Source of the DNA: Pseudomonas botevensis
Lineage (GTDB): Bacteria > Pseudomonadota > Gammaproteobacteria > Pseudomonadales > Pseudomonadaceae
DNA: 64,000 nucleotides
NCBI RefSeq assembly: GCF_019145475.1
Contig: NZ_JAHTKI010000019.1
Span: 1-64,000 of the forward strand
Reading direction: 5' to 3'
This document shows positions 51,521 through 60,934 of the stretch, piece after piece. The notes beneath the pieces are model-generated. The model had not been told where the DNA came from and searched no databases. It saw only the letters and a program-made list of their open reading frames with translations. The first letter of the stretch is position 1; the number at the start of each line of letters is the position of its first letter. Made by a program: the position numbers and the translations under genes.

Positions 51521-52372
51521 TTACTTTTCCCACTCGGCCTTGGGAATCAGCAAGCCGTGGTTACCGTTGTAAGCAGCGCGCTCGGGCTGTTTCCAGCCCT
51601 CCAGCAGCGAATCGTCGAGACGGTAGATTTCCACCCCGAGCGGACGGCAGACCTTCAACGGATCCTCGGCGTCAGGCCCCCACATCGGCAATGACAGGTC
51701 ACCACCCGGACAGGTGGACAATGCGCAGAGCAGATCGATTTCCGCGAAGAACTCCAGGTAGTCGCCCTGCTTCGCCGGGCACGCTTTCATGAAGTACATG
51801 TCGTCGTGATTCAGGCCCGTGCACTGAAAGATGTTCAACACATCGTGTACGTCGAACTCGGTCAGGCCGTGTGGCAACACCGCGCGGGTCAGGTTGGAGT
51901 GGCAATGGTGGTGGAAATCCTCGCCCGTGAGCATCTTGTTCACGTAAGGATCGCAGCGCGTGCCGAGCAGATCGTGCAAACGGCCGCCATGTTCATCGAT
52001 GCCGTAGCCGGCCAGGCTGTCGTCGGTGATGGTGACCATCGGTCGCAGGAACGGCAGGTTCGACCACAAGCGGTCGTAGGTGGTGACGTGTGCGCCTTGC
52101 AACTGACGGGTGCGGGACGCCCACATGCGTTCGCGGGGATCGTTGGCGCTCCACACGTTGAAGTCGCCGACTTGCGGCCCCACGGGCGTGGTCACGCGAA
52201 ACACATGCCCCGCCGGCACCTTCCAGGCGCGGCCGGTGCGAATCGGCACTTCGAATTGCTCGACCAATGTGCGGCCTTCCCTGTTCTCGCGCACGCGGTC
52301 ATAAAACGCTTTGTCTACCTGCAATGCGGCGCCCTTGCTGACCTGATAGGCCGCTGGATAATCCTTGTACAT
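51521..52372 (-). CDS. DUF1989 (urea carboxylase-associated family) protein
   Basis: 283 aa. VPAGHVFRVTTPVGPQVGDFNVW, DEHGGRLHDLLGTRCDPYVNKMLTG, FHHHCHSNL and NIFQCTGLNHDDMYFM match this family, which accompanies urea carboxylase and guanidine/urea nitrogen genes. The Cys/His-rich segments suggest a metal site. Cotranscribed with the GntR gene 14 bases upstream; GAGAGGA precedes the ATG. No urea carboxylase is nearby, so it acts on its own here; reaction unknown. Confidence 0.82.
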   Translation of the reverse strand: MYKDYPAAYQVSKGAALQVDKAFYDRVRENREGRTLVEQFEVPIRTGRAWKVPAGHVFRVTTPVGPQVGDFNVWSANDPRERMWASRTRQLQGAHVTTYDRLWSNLPFLRPMVTITDDSLAGYGIDEHGGRLHDLLGTRCDPYVNKMLTGEDFHHHCHSNLTRAVLPHGLTEFDVHDVLNIFQCTGLNHDDMYFMKACPAKQGDYLEFFAEIDLLCALSTCPGGDLSLPMWGPDAEDPLKVCRPLGVEIYRLDDSLLEGWKQPERAAYNGNHGLLIPKAEWEK

Positions 52373-52386
52373 GATGGATCCTCTCT

Positions 52387-53052
52387 TCAGTGTTTTGCTC
52401 GGTTGTTCAGAATGTCCAGCAGCACGAGTTCGGAGTCGTTGAGGTAGCTGCTCATGGCTTCCCCGGCTTCCTTCTTGCGGCCATCGCCCAGCAGGTCGTG
52501 AATATGCCGGTCGCGCTCAAACCAGGGTTTCTGGAAGGTTTCCTCGTTGGGGGCGTTGGAAAACACCAGGCGCATCTGGGCCGCCACGTGGGTGAAGAAT
52601 TCGTCGAACAGCGGGCTGCGCATCAGGCCGACGATGTGTTGGTGAAAACGCAGGCTGTGCGTACCGAAGGCTTGCCAGTTCTCGCGATCCCGGGCCAGTT
52701 GCGCCGCCTCGATGGCATCGAGCATCAGATCGGACTGGAACTCGCGTAACGGCTTGCTTGCGGCGATAGCCTGCAATTCGAGCGTGCGGCGGACCTTGAA
52801 GAGGTCGCGCACATCGTCGATTCCCATGCGGCGCACCATCACGCCTTTGTTGCGCACATAGCTGGTCAGGCCTTCGCGACCCAACTGGTGCAGCGCCTCG
52901 CGGACGGTGTTGCGCGAGGCGTTGTAGGCGTTGACCAGTTCGCTTTCCACCAGTGGCATGCCCGGCAACAGGCGCCCGCCAATGATGTCTTCGCGCAGTT
53001 CGATGGCGACCTGATCCGGCAGCGACAGGCTTTTTTCATGGGTTTGACTCAC
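52387..53052 (-). CDS. GntR-family (FadR/FCD) regulator
   Basis: 221 aa from a GTG at 53052, chosen for the GGAGG 9 bases upstream; an ATG at 53094 in frame has none. Winged helix 10-75 (LPDQVAIELREDIIGGRLLPGMPLVESELV, SRNTVREALHQLGREGLTSYVRNKGVMV), then an all-helical FCD ligand domain (RRTLELQAI, HQHIVGLMRSPLF). Probably controls the DUF1989 gene it precedes. Confidence 0.88.
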   Translation of the reverse strand: MSQTHEKSLSLPDQVAIELREDIIGGRLLPGMPLVESELVNAYNASRNTVREALHQLGREGLTSYVRNKGVMVRRMGIDDVRDLFKVRRTLELQAIAASKPLREFQSDLMLDAIEAAQLARDRENWQAFGTHSLRFHQHIVGLMRSPLFDEFFTHVAAQMRLVFSNAPNEETFQKPWFERDRHIHDLLGDGRKKEAGEAMSSYLNDSELVLLDILNNRAKH

Positions 53053-53266
53053 CGTTGCATGCCCTCCCTTCACAACGCACAGATTGTTCAACAATCACTC
53101 TTGAACGTATTAGCGAGTTTCATGCCAGTTACCGAATTCAAGGACTGCTTGAAGGCTCTGTCTGGAGAACGCTTTTTATGGGCAGGCGAACACGGCGCGA
53201 TTCGTTACTGAAGGCAACGTTGCAGATCAATCGCCAGTCACGAGACCCCCTGACGGACTCGGCTTG

Positions 53267-53294
53267 CAAATTACATTAGCGCTAATGTAGTTTG
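53267..53294. promoter_or_regulatory. Long palindrome, probable MarR operator
   Basis: TACATTAGCGCTAATGTA (53272-53289) is a perfect 18-bp palindrome; CAAA and TTTG outside it extend the symmetry to 28 bases with one mismatched pair. It ends 26 bases before the MarR ATG. Confidence 0.8.
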
Positions 53295-53320
53295 TAATGC
53301 ATCTGTTGGAGACGATGACC

Positions 53321-53812
53321 ATGAATCAAAAAGTCGAGCCCGGCCTGGGCGAACTGCTGCGCTATGTATCGGAGTTGGTCGAACTGGGCGCCGAAGCGCA
53401 CTACCAGCAAATGGGCATGAAGTACCGGGCGCGCTACACCCCTGTGCTGCGCGCCATTCGCTCAGGTGCGCGGACGGTGACGGAGATCACCGCGCGCTCG
53501 CATCTGACCCAGGGCGCCATCAGTCAGACTGTCAGCCACATGGAGGCCGAAGGTGTGATTTCCCGTCAGCGCGGTGAGGATGGACGGCAGACGGTGATCG
53601 AGTTGACTGCCGCCGGCAAGGAGTTGGTGACCAGACTGAATGCACACTGGGCGGCCACGTTCGAAACCATCGAGCAGTTGGAAACCGAGGTTGGCTATCC
53701 CCTTCGCCGAGTGCTCGAAGACACCGCCAGAGCCCTGGAGCAACGCGGTTTCTCGCAGCGCCTGAGCGACTTCAAACAAAGCCAGATCGCCGGAGTTTCC
53801 GCCCATGAATAA
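53321..53812 (+). CDS. MarR-family regulator
   Basis: 163 aa from the ATG at 53321 (GGAG 9 bases upstream); two earlier ATGs are too close to or before that site. Winged helix about 50-120: TVTEITARSHLTQGAISQTVSHMEAEGVISRQRGEDGRQTVIELT. It overlaps the methyltransferase start by 8 bases, so they form one operon under the palindrome at 53267. Confidence 0.87.
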   Translation: MNQKVEPGLGELLRYVSELVELGAEAHYQQMGMKYRARYTPVLRAIRSGARTVTEITARSHLTQGAISQTVSHMEAEGVISRQRGEDGRQTVIELTAAGKELVTRLNAHWAATFETIEQLETEVGYPLRRVLEDTARALEQRGFSQRLSDFKQSQIAGVSAHE

Positions 53813-54563
53813 CACGGATGCAGCAAGCAAGAACTGGTTCGATCAGGGTGGCTCGGCCTACGCGAAGTTCAGGCCGGAATACCCGGCGGAACTCGCGGCG
53901 TACCTGGCCTCGGTGGCGCCGGACACCTTTCTCGCAGTCGACGTCGGATGCGGCAACGGCCAGTTGACCCGGCAGCTCGCCGAGCATTTCAACTCCGTCG
54001 CTGGTTTCGATCCCAGTGAAGACCAGATTACCCACGCGGCACCGCAAGAGAACGTCAGTTACCGCTGCGCGCCAGCGGAAGATCTGCCGCTGTTGAGCCG
54101 CAGCGTGAGCCTGGTGACGGCGGCGCAAGCCGCTCACTGGTTTGATTTGCCGAAGTTCTACGACGAGGTGCGCCGGGTGGCGGTGCCGAACACGGTTGTG
54201 GCGCTGATCAGTTACGGCGTACTGCGCATGGACGGTGAGCTGGGCGCTCGCTTCAAGCGCTTCTACCGGGATGAAATCGGCCCGTTCTGGCCCGCCGAAC
54301 GCAAGCTCGTGGACAGCGGTTACGCCACCCTCGACTTTCCGTTCACCGAGCTGGAAAGCCCCTCGATCGCCATTCATCTGGACTGGTCTCTGGACGAGTT
54401 TCTCGGCTACGTCTCGACCTGGTCGGCAGTGCGCAATGCCCGGGACTCGGGGCGCGAAGACCTGCTGCATCGCTTCGCCGCTGATATCGCCGAACGCTGG
54501 GGCGCCCCCGCCACTCGCCACTCGATTTCCTGGCCCATCAACATGAGGATCGGACGGCTATGA
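53805..54563 (+). CDS. SAM-dependent class I methyltransferase
   Basis: 252 aa. AdoMet motif I LAVDVGCGNGQLTRQLA near 43-59, acidic SVAGFDPSEDQI and CAPAEDLPLLSRSVSLVTAAQAAHWFD are the Methyltransf_11/UbiE-like pattern. FRPEYPAELAAYL at the N-terminus is typical of the trans-aconitate/yeast-CRG1-like small-molecule branch. Substrate unknown; coupling to a MarR regulator suggests a small toxic acid or phenol. Confidence 0.85.
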   Translation: MNNTDAASKNWFDQGGSAYAKFRPEYPAELAAYLASVAPDTFLAVDVGCGNGQLTRQLAEHFNSVAGFDPSEDQITHAAPQENVSYRCAPAEDLPLLSRSVSLVTAAQAAHWFDLPKFYDEVRRVAVPNTVVALISYGVLRMDGELGARFKRFYRDEIGPFWPAERKLVDSGYATLDFPFTELESPSIAIHLDWSLDEFLGYVSTWSAVRNARDSGREDLLHRFAADIAERWGAPATRHSISWPINMRIGRL

Positions 54564-54587
54564 ACGACGGGCAACCGACCTCCCCGT

Positions 54588-55604
54588 TCAGTTGTGCAAA
54601 GCCGCCAGAGACGCCTTGGCACTGGCCACATTCAGCGCCCCCGGCAAACCAACGCCATTTTTCGCCGCGAGAATCTCGGCCATCACACTGACCGCGATTT
54701 CCGCCGGGGTCTTGCTGCCGATGTAGATCCCGATCGGCCCATGCAGGCGTTCAAGCGAGTCTTGCGTTTCGCCGAAATGCTCGATCAACCGCTCACGGCG
54801 TAGCTGGCTGTTGCGCCGTGAGCCGATGGCGCCGATGTAGAACGCCGGCCCGTGCAAGGCCTCAAGCAAGGCCAGGTCATCCAGTTTCGGATCGTGACTG
54901 AGGGCGACGATGCAGGTGCGCAGGTCGACGGCAAAATCCCGCACGACGTCATCCGGCATGCCGACAATGCGCTCCACTCCGCTCACCGCCCACGTCTGCA
55001 TATGCTCGGGGCGCGGATCGCAGACCGAAACCTTGAAGCCGTTGAACAACGCCATGGTCGCCAGGTATTCGGCCAGCGCGCCGGCGCCGATCATCAGCAG
55101 GCGATAACCGGGGCCAAGGGTATTGACCATCTGCTCGCCGTCGAAGCTGAACTGCTCCGGAGTGGCAGTGGGTTGGAGCGTGACTTCATCGGTCGTCAGC
55201 ACCAATTGGCGGCGCACCAATTGCCCGGAGTCGAGCTGGCTCAGCAGTACATCCAGCGCTTGCCATGCGGGGCTGAATTCGAGGATCAATTCGAGCGTGC
55301 CGCCACAGGGTAAACCAAAGCGGTGAGCCTCGTCGGCGCTGACACCGTAACGCACCACTTCGGGCGGCCCGTCCGCCAGGCCATCGCCGCCGTAGGCCGT
55401 GGTGTAACGGTGGATCAGGTCGTCTTCGATGCAGCCACCGGAAACGCTGCCCACCACCCGGCCATCGTTACGCAGGGCCATCATCGACCCCACCGGCCGC
55501 GGCGATGAGCCCCAAGTGCGCGCCACCGTGGCAAGCAGCACGCGGTCGCCAGCGGCGAGCCAGTCCCGCGCGCTGCGCAGAACCAGCAAGTCGATGCTTT
55601 CCAT
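54588..55604 (-). CDS. XdhC/CoxI-family molybdenum hydroxylase maturation protein
   Basis: 338 aa from the ATG at 55604 (AAGGAGG 5 bases upstream; a GTG 3 bases earlier is too close). N-terminal XdhC domain (LLATVARTWGSSPRPVGSMMAL, GSVSGGCIEDDLIHR, RFGLPCGGTLELILE) and C-terminal Rossmann domain (LLMIGAGALAEYLATMALFNGF, YIGAIGSRR). Such proteins insert sulfurated molybdenum cofactor into the hydroxylase encoded just upstream; last gene of that operon. Confidence 0.92.
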   Translation of the reverse strand: MESIDLLVLRSARDWLAAGDRVLLATVARTWGSSPRPVGSMMALRNDGRVVGSVSGGCIEDDLIHRYTTAYGGDGLADGPPEVVRYGVSADEAHRFGLPCGGTLELILEFSPAWQALDVLLSQLDSGQLVRRQLVLTTDEVTLQPTATPEQFSFDGEQMVNTLGPGYRLLMIGAGALAEYLATMALFNGFKVSVCDPRPEHMQTWAVSGVERIVGMPDDVVRDFAVDLRTCIVALSHDPKLDDLALLEALHGPAFYIGAIGSRRNSQLRRERLIEHFGETQDSLERLHGPIGIYIGSKTPAEIAVSVMAEILAAKNGVGLPGALNVASAKASLAALHN

Positions 55605-55614
55605 CACCCCCTCC

Positions 55615-56964
55615 TTAACGCATCTGCAGAATGATCGGGCTGCTGCTGGCCGGATCGGTGTGTTCGCGCAGTTTGCTCACCGCTTTCGCGTCCACCGCCT
55701 CGCTGCGATTACCCCAGGTGCTGCGCACGTAGGTAAGGACTTCGGCAATCTGCTGATCCGAAAGTTGCTCGCGAAAGGCCGGCATGCGATAGGCGTCCGG
55801 CACACCAGCAGCGACCACGCGTTGCGAGCCGTTGAGGGTGATGTTGATCGCCGAGGCATTTTCCGACGCCAGTGCGGAAGTGGCGCCGGCCAGTGGCGGC
55901 ATCCACTCTGGCTGGCCCTTGCCATCCAGGCCATGACAGGACGCGCAGCGGGTCTCATACGTGTGGGCGCCCGGCGTGTTGGGCTTCGTAGCCGCCACTG
56001 ACTGGTACTGCCACGGCGTGCCGTCACGCTGATGATCGCCCGGCAACGATTTGAGGTAACGAGCGATGGCCGCCAGATCCTCATCGTTCATGAACTGCGT
56101 GGAGTTGTTGAACGCCTCGGTCATCGAGCCGAACACCACCGCATGCTGGTTGCGACCGGTCTTGAGGAACTGCACGATCTCCGGCTCGGTCCAGCGCCCG
56201 AGGCCGGTGTTGTGATCGTTGCGCAGGCTCGGTGCGTACCAGCCATCGAGCAACGCACCGGCAAGGAACGGCGTGCCGGATTCATCCAGCGCTTTTTCGT
56301 TGAACGCCAGCCCGCGCGGGCTATGGCAACTGCCGCAATGACCGGCGCCCTGAACGATGTAGGCCCCGCGATTCCACAACGGGTCCTGTCCGGCTTTTTC
56401 CACATAGGGCGCGGAGTCGGTGAAAACGCCGTTCCACAACGCGACCGGCCAGCGCATATTCAGCGGCCAGGGAATGTCGCTGGGGATGTTGGCCTGCTTG
56501 ACCGGCGCCACGCCCTTCATGAAGAACGCGTACAAGGCGCGAACATCATCGTCAGAGAGTTTGGCGTAGGACGGATACGGCATGGCCGGGTAAAGCCGCC
56601 GCCCTCCCGGCGCGACGCCATGGCGCACCGCCCGGTCGAATTGCGCCAGGCTGTAGTTGCCAATCCCGGTCTCGCGATCCGGGGTGACGTTGGTAGCGTG
56701 GATCGCACCCAACGGAGTCGCCATTTCCAGGCCGCCGGCGAAGGGCGCACCACCGGGCACGCTGTGGCAGGCGACGCAGTCGCTGAGCGGGGCGACATAT
56801 TCGCCACGAGCGACCAGTGCCGGGTCGATATCGGCCACGGCGACCTGGCGGCTTTCAAAAGGCGAGACGGGCTCGCGGGTGACATACCAGGCCAGCAGGC
56901 CGGCCGCGATCAGGCACGGCACGGCCAACCAGCCAGCGGTTCTTGCGAATCGGCTGTTGTTCAT
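55615..56964 (-). CDS. Three-haem cytochrome c subunit of a molybdenum dehydrogenase
   Basis: 449 aa with an N-terminal membrane anchor/signal (WLAVPCLIAAGLLAWYV). Three CxxCH sites: Cys63-His67 (CVACH), Cys210-His214 (CGSCH), Cys340-His344 (CASCH), with distal Met candidates in AYRMPAF and YPAMPY. Takes electrons from the Moco/2Fe-2S subunits to the respiratory chain, so the enzyme works in the periplasm or on its membrane face. 16 bases after the Moco subunit. Confidence 0.93.
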   Translation of the reverse strand: MNNSRFARTAGWLAVPCLIAAGLLAWYVTREPVSPFESRQVAVADIDPALVARGEYVAPLSDCVACHSVPGGAPFAGGLEMATPLGAIHATNVTPDRETGIGNYSLAQFDRAVRHGVAPGGRRLYPAMPYPSYAKLSDDDVRALYAFFMKGVAPVKQANIPSDIPWPLNMRWPVALWNGVFTDSAPYVEKAGQDPLWNRGAYIVQGAGHCGSCHSPRGLAFNEKALDESGTPFLAGALLDGWYAPSLRNDHNTGLGRWTEPEIVQFLKTGRNQHAVVFGSMTEAFNNSTQFMNDEDLAAIARYLKSLPGDHQRDGTPWQYQSVAATKPNTPGAHTYETRCASCHGLDGKGQPEWMPPLAGATSALASENASAINITLNGSQRVVAAGVPDAYRMPAFREQLSDQQIAEVLTYVRSTWGNRSEAVDAKAVSKLREHTDPASSSPIILQMR

Positions 56965-56980
56965 GAAGGCTCCGGCGCGG

Positions 56981-59209
56981 TCAGGTAAAGGTGTATCGGC
57001 TGAGCGGCATGCTGCGGATGCGCTGGCCGGTCAGTCTCGCCACGGCGTTGGCAACCGCCGGCGCCACGGCCGGCAGCGGCGGCTCACCGATGCCGCCCAT
57101 TTTTTCCCCACTCTCGACAATCCGCACATGCACCCGGGCCATCCGTGAAGGCGGCAGAATCGGGTACAAGTCGTAGTTGCGCGCGCGGGGTTTGCCGTCG
57201 ACGTACACGGCCTCCTCCACCAGTACCTGCGACAGGCCCAGCGCGACCGCGCCACTGACCTGCGCCTGGACGATCGCCGGGTTGACGATGCTGCCCGGAT
57301 CGATCGCCTGCCAGATGTCATGCACCTTGACTTGCCCATGCTCGATCGACACCTCGGCGATCACCGCCGTCTGCGTGCCGAACGGCGAGGCCATGGCGAC
57401 ACCGCGCGCACGCTTGCTGCCGTCCTCGGCGGTAAACGGACCGCGTTTCCAGCCGCCGGACAACTCACCCACCGCTTGCAGCAACGTGGTCAGGCGCGGG
57501 TTGTCGCGCAGCAGGTGCAGACGCAATTCGTAGGGGTCTTTGCCGCCCTTGTCGGCGATTTCATCGAGGAACGCTTCGTAGAAGAAGTCGTTGAGCGAGT
57601 TACCCACCGAACGCCAGTAACCGAGCATGGCCGGGCCTTTGACGTAGATCTGCGCGATCCGCTTGTTGGGGATCGCGTATGACTTGCCCGCGAGGCCCTC
57701 GAGGGCGGTCGGGTCGATTTTTTCGCCCTGTTTGCCGGCGAGCGCCTCGGTCGGCCCTTCAGTAGCGCTGACCGCCTCGATAGCCAGCGGCATGCCATCG
57801 CTGTCCAGTGCAGCGCGGAAATTGACGGCAGCGATTGGCCGCAGCGCATCGCGCACGAACTCTTCCTCGCGGCTCCAGATCAGCTTGACCGGACGCCCGA
57901 CTGCCTTGGCCAGCGCAATCGCTTGCGGGTAGGGATTGGCCGACTCATAGAGAAAATGCCGCCCGAAAAACCCGCCCAGCAAGGGCGAATGCAAGGTGAT
58001 GCGCGCAGGATCGAGACCGGTGCGCTTGGCGATGTCCGCACGGAACATGTCAGGCGCCTGATTCGGCAGCCAGACTTCCAGCGAGCCGTCGGGATTGAAG
58101 CGAGCCAGCGCAGACGGCGGTTCCAACTGGCCGTGGTTGAGGTACTGGTTGTGATACGTGGCTTGGAGTGTGGTCTTGGCACTGGCCAGCGTTGCGGCCA
58201 CGTCGCCTTCGTTTTCAGCGTCGCGGGCCGGGCCTTTCTCGGCTGCCAGACGTTTTACGTAAGCATCACTGGAAAAATCCGCCGGCATCGACCGGAGCCT
58301 GGAGTCGGCGCCCGCCTCCAGCCAGTCGACCTGAATCGCCTCCACCGCACGCTTGGCGTGCCACCAACGCTCGGCCACCACCGCTACGGCGCCGGGCAAT
58401 TGATGCACCGAATGCACGCCCTTCATGGCCTTGACCTGCTCTTCATTGCGCAGGCTGCCGACGGTCATGCCCAGGCGCGGCGCATGCTGCACCGCCGCGT
58501 GGAGCATGTTGTCGACTTTCAGATCAATGCTGTACAGCGCCTTGCCGGTCGACTTGTCATACGCATCGACACGCTTGACCGGTTTGCCGATCCAGCGGAA
58601 CTGGCTCGGATCGCGCAGTTTCACACTGGCAGGGTCCGGCACCGGCAGGTCCATCGCGCGCTCGGCCAATTCGCCGTAGGTCAGCGTGCGGCCCGAAGCG
58701 GCATGCACCACTTTGCCCGGTTCGGTCGTCAGCTCGCCCACCGGCACACCCAGTTTCTCGGCACCGGCCTGCAACATCATGGCCCGCGCCAAAGCACCGA
58801 GGCGGCGCATGGTCGGGTAGCTCAGGCGCACCGACATGCTGCCGCCGGTGATGCGCATCCCGTTGTCCAGCACCACGTAGGCTTCGCCCGGTGGCGCGGC
58901 CTCGACCAGGAAAGTCGCGGGGTCTGCGTCCAGCTCCTCGCCGACGATCTGCGCCATGGCGGTGTGGGTGCCCTGCCCGCCTTCCATGAACGGACTGAGC
59001 AGGCGCACGGTGTTGTCCGGACGGATTTCCAGAAACGCCGGCACTTGCGTGCCGCGTTCGGTCGCGGCGGCCGCCGCCAGGGCTCTGCCCGAACCGAGCG
59101 GCAGGCCGAAGCCGAGCACCAGCGCACCCACGGCAGTGCCGGCGAGGAAGCGCCGGCGAGATACGTTGACCGGATCAGTCAGATTCAGGCTTTCAATGGG
59201 CAAGTTCAT
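56981..59209 (-). CDS. Molybdopterin-binding large subunit of xanthine oxidase-family dehydrogenase
   Basis: 742 aa from the ATG at 59209, which shares one base with the 2Fe-2S stop. Twin-arginine signal NVSRRRFLAGTAVGALVLGFGLP (about 17-40), so it is folded with cofactor then exported. Blocks PFMEGGQGTHTAMAQIVGEELD, YHNQYLNHGQLEPPSALA, PLLGGFFGRHFLYES and GGIGEPPLPAVAPAVANAV (C-terminal Glu near the Mo centre) match the isoquinoline 1-oxidoreductase/nicotinate/aldehyde type. Substrate not determined. Confidence 0.93.
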   Translation of the reverse strand: MNLPIESLNLTDPVNVSRRRFLAGTAVGALVLGFGLPLGSGRALAAAAATERGTQVPAFLEIRPDNTVRLLSPFMEGGQGTHTAMAQIVGEELDADPATFLVEAAPPGEAYVVLDNGMRITGGSMSVRLSYPTMRRLGALARAMMLQAGAEKLGVPVGELTTEPGKVVHAASGRTLTYGELAERAMDLPVPDPASVKLRDPSQFRWIGKPVKRVDAYDKSTGKALYSIDLKVDNMLHAAVQHAPRLGMTVGSLRNEEQVKAMKGVHSVHQLPGAVAVVAERWWHAKRAVEAIQVDWLEAGADSRLRSMPADFSSDAYVKRLAAEKGPARDAENEGDVAATLASAKTTLQATYHNQYLNHGQLEPPSALARFNPDGSLEVWLPNQAPDMFRADIAKRTGLDPARITLHSPLLGGFFGRHFLYESANPYPQAIALAKAVGRPVKLIWSREEEFVRDALRPIAAVNFRAALDSDGMPLAIEAVSATEGPTEALAGKQGEKIDPTALEGLAGKSYAIPNKRIAQIYVKGPAMLGYWRSVGNSLNDFFYEAFLDEIADKGGKDPYELRLHLLRDNPRLTTLLQAVGELSGGWKRGPFTAEDGSKRARGVAMASPFGTQTAVIAEVSIEHGQVKVHDIWQAIDPGSIVNPAIVQAQVSGAVALGLSQVLVEEAVYVDGKPRARNYDLYPILPPSRMARVHVRIVESGEKMGGIGEPPLPAVAPAVANAVARLTGQRIRSMPLSRYTFT

Positions 59210-59676
59210 CACGCCTCCCCCTTCGTCGCGGACAACCCGGCAAGGTCATGAACCGCTGCCTGAATCGCGTTGTAGGTGCCGCAGCGGCAGAGATTGACCA
59301 TCGCCGCTTCGATCTGCTCATTGCTCGGTTTGGGGTTATTCTTCAGCAGTGCCGTGGCGGCCATGACCTGCCCGGACTGGCAATAGCCGCACTGGGCGAC
59401 CTGATGCTCCACCCAGGTCGCCACCACACGTTTGCCGACATCATCCGTCTCGATGGCTTCGATGGTGGTGACCTCACGCCCGACCACACCGGCCACCGGC
59501 GTCACGCAGGAGCGCACCACGTTGCCGTCGACCAGCACGGAGCACGCGCCGCACTGCGCCAGACCGCAACCGTATTTGGTGCCGGTCATGCCCAGGTCAT
59601 CGCGGATCACCCACAACAGGGGCGTATCGGCGTCGGCATCGACCTGATAGGTCTTCTGGTTGATTCGTAATTCCAT
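59209..59676 (-). CDS. 2Fe-2S small subunit of the molybdenum dehydrogenase
   Basis: 155 aa. Plant-type cluster Cys37, Cys42, Cys45, Cys57 (GCGLAQCGAC) and the second, helical cluster Cys96, Cys99, Cys130, Cys132 (CGYCQSGQ, CRCGT). No signal peptide; would be exported bound to the Tat-targeted large subunit. GGTGAG precedes the ATG. First gene of the operon. Confidence 0.95.
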   Translation of the reverse strand: MELRINQKTYQVDADADTPLLWVIRDDLGMTGTKYGCGLAQCGACSVLVDGNVVRSCVTPVAGVVGREVTTIEAIETDDVGKRVVATWVEHQVAQCGYCQSGQVMAATALLKNNPKPSNEQIEAAMVNLCRCGTYNAIQAAVHDLAGLSATKGEA

Positions 59677-59763
59677 GGGCTCACCCGCTGATCATCGGTT
59701 GCTGTGTTTTTTATAGGCGGTGATACGCAGCGAGGCATATCACCGGTGAAAACGGTGCGGCGG

Positions 59764-60696
59764 TTAACTCGCGGCGCTGCTGACCACCGCCTCTTCCGGC
59801 GGCTGGGCACGCAGTTGGGCAATGTCATCTCGGGGGGCTCTGCCGAACAGCCGGCCGTACTCGCGGCTGAACTGCGAAGGGCTTTCGTAACCGACGGCAA
59901 ACGCCGCCCGCGAGACCTCAAAGCGTTCGCTGAACATCAGCCGCCGCGCCTCGTTCAGGCGCAGCCACTTCTGATACTGCAAAGGGCTCATAGCGGTCAG
60001 CTGACGAAAGTGGTGATGAAAGGTCGGTGTGCTCATCTGCACCCGCGCCGCCAGCTCCTCGATGCGCAGTGGCTCGCCGTAGTTGAGTTTGAGCCAGTCG
60101 ATGGCCTTGGCAATGCGGTAGCCCTGACCATCGACCGCCGTGAGCTGGCAAAGGCGCGCGGCCTGATCGCTGTTGAGCAACCGATAGTGGACCTCGCGCA
60201 GAATCAGCGGCGCGAGCACCGGGATCGCCTCGGGTTCATCAAGCAGCGCCAGCAAACGGCCGAGGGCCTGCTCCAGCGTCAAGACCATGCTGCCAATGCC
60301 GACACCCGCGCCAATCGCACGACTGCGGGCCGCGGGCATACCGCCCTTGGTGATGACCTCGGCCAGCAACGCCACATCCAGCTTCAACACCAGCCCGACG
60401 CAAGGCTGCTCGGGGCTGGCACTGAGTACCTCGGAATTGGCCGGAAGCTCAAGGGAGGTAATCAGAAAGCGCGAGCTGTCATAGCGATAACCCTCGGCAC
60501 CGACCCACAGCCGTTTCTCGCCACGGGCGACCAGAATCAGACTCGGTTCAACGATGCAAATGGACGGTGGCACTGGATGATCGCGACGAAACAACGCAAG
60601 GCCGGGGATCGCCGTCGCGAAATCTCCTGCATGACTGACACGCGGATCAATGCTCGAGGCCAGAGACGATTCCTGGGGGGGACTGACATGGATCAT
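59764..60696 (-). CDS. AraC-family regulator next to the molybdenum dehydrogenase
   Basis: 310 aa. N-terminal AraC_N-type domain (FRRDHPVPPSICIVEPSLILVARGEKRLWVG) and C-terminal helix-turn-helix pair (EELAARVQMSTPTFHHHFRQLT, AAFAVGYESPSQFSREYGRLFGRAP). AGGAG 9 bases before the ATG. It precedes the dehydrogenase operon on the same strand by 87 bases and is the likely local regulator, perhaps sensing the aldehyde or N-heterocycle substrate. Confidence 0.9.
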   Translation of the reverse strand: MIHVSPPQESSLASSIDPRVSHAGDFATAIPGLALFRRDHPVPPSICIVEPSLILVARGEKRLWVGAEGYRYDSSRFLITSLELPANSEVLSASPEQPCVGLVLKLDVALLAEVITKGGMPAARSRAIGAGVGIGSMVLTLEQALGRLLALLDEPEAIPVLAPLILREVHYRLLNSDQAARLCQLTAVDGQGYRIAKAIDWLKLNYGEPLRIEELAARVQMSTPTFHHHFRQLTAMSPLQYQKWLRLNEARRLMFSERFEVSRAAFAVGYESPSQFSREYGRLFGRAPRDDIAQLRAQPPEEAVVSSAAS

Positions 60697-60892
60697 GGTG
60701 GCTGGCTCCTGTTGACGGAACTCTAGCCTGCGAGCAAGGGCATTCCTATCTGCCGGACGGCATGTTCAGAGGAATAGGCAAGTATTCGATTGGATTGCGC
60801 AAGCGTGCAGGTCCGACTCAACGGCTACCAGGCGTTCCCGCAAGCCTCCAATCAAGCGCCGGGGTTTCCCGGCAACCTGTTGAGTGAACAAC

Positions 60893-60916
60893 GAGAGGAC
60901 GCAGTGGCGCCCTCTC
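60893..60916 (-). terminator. Weak hairpin after the RND gene
   Basis: GAGAGG/CCTCTC, 6 bp with a 12-base loop, 19 bases past the stop at 60935; no T tract. The rest of 60697-60934 shows nothing convincing. Confidence 0.25.
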
Positions 60917-60934
60917 TTCAGCCTGCTTCGCGGG

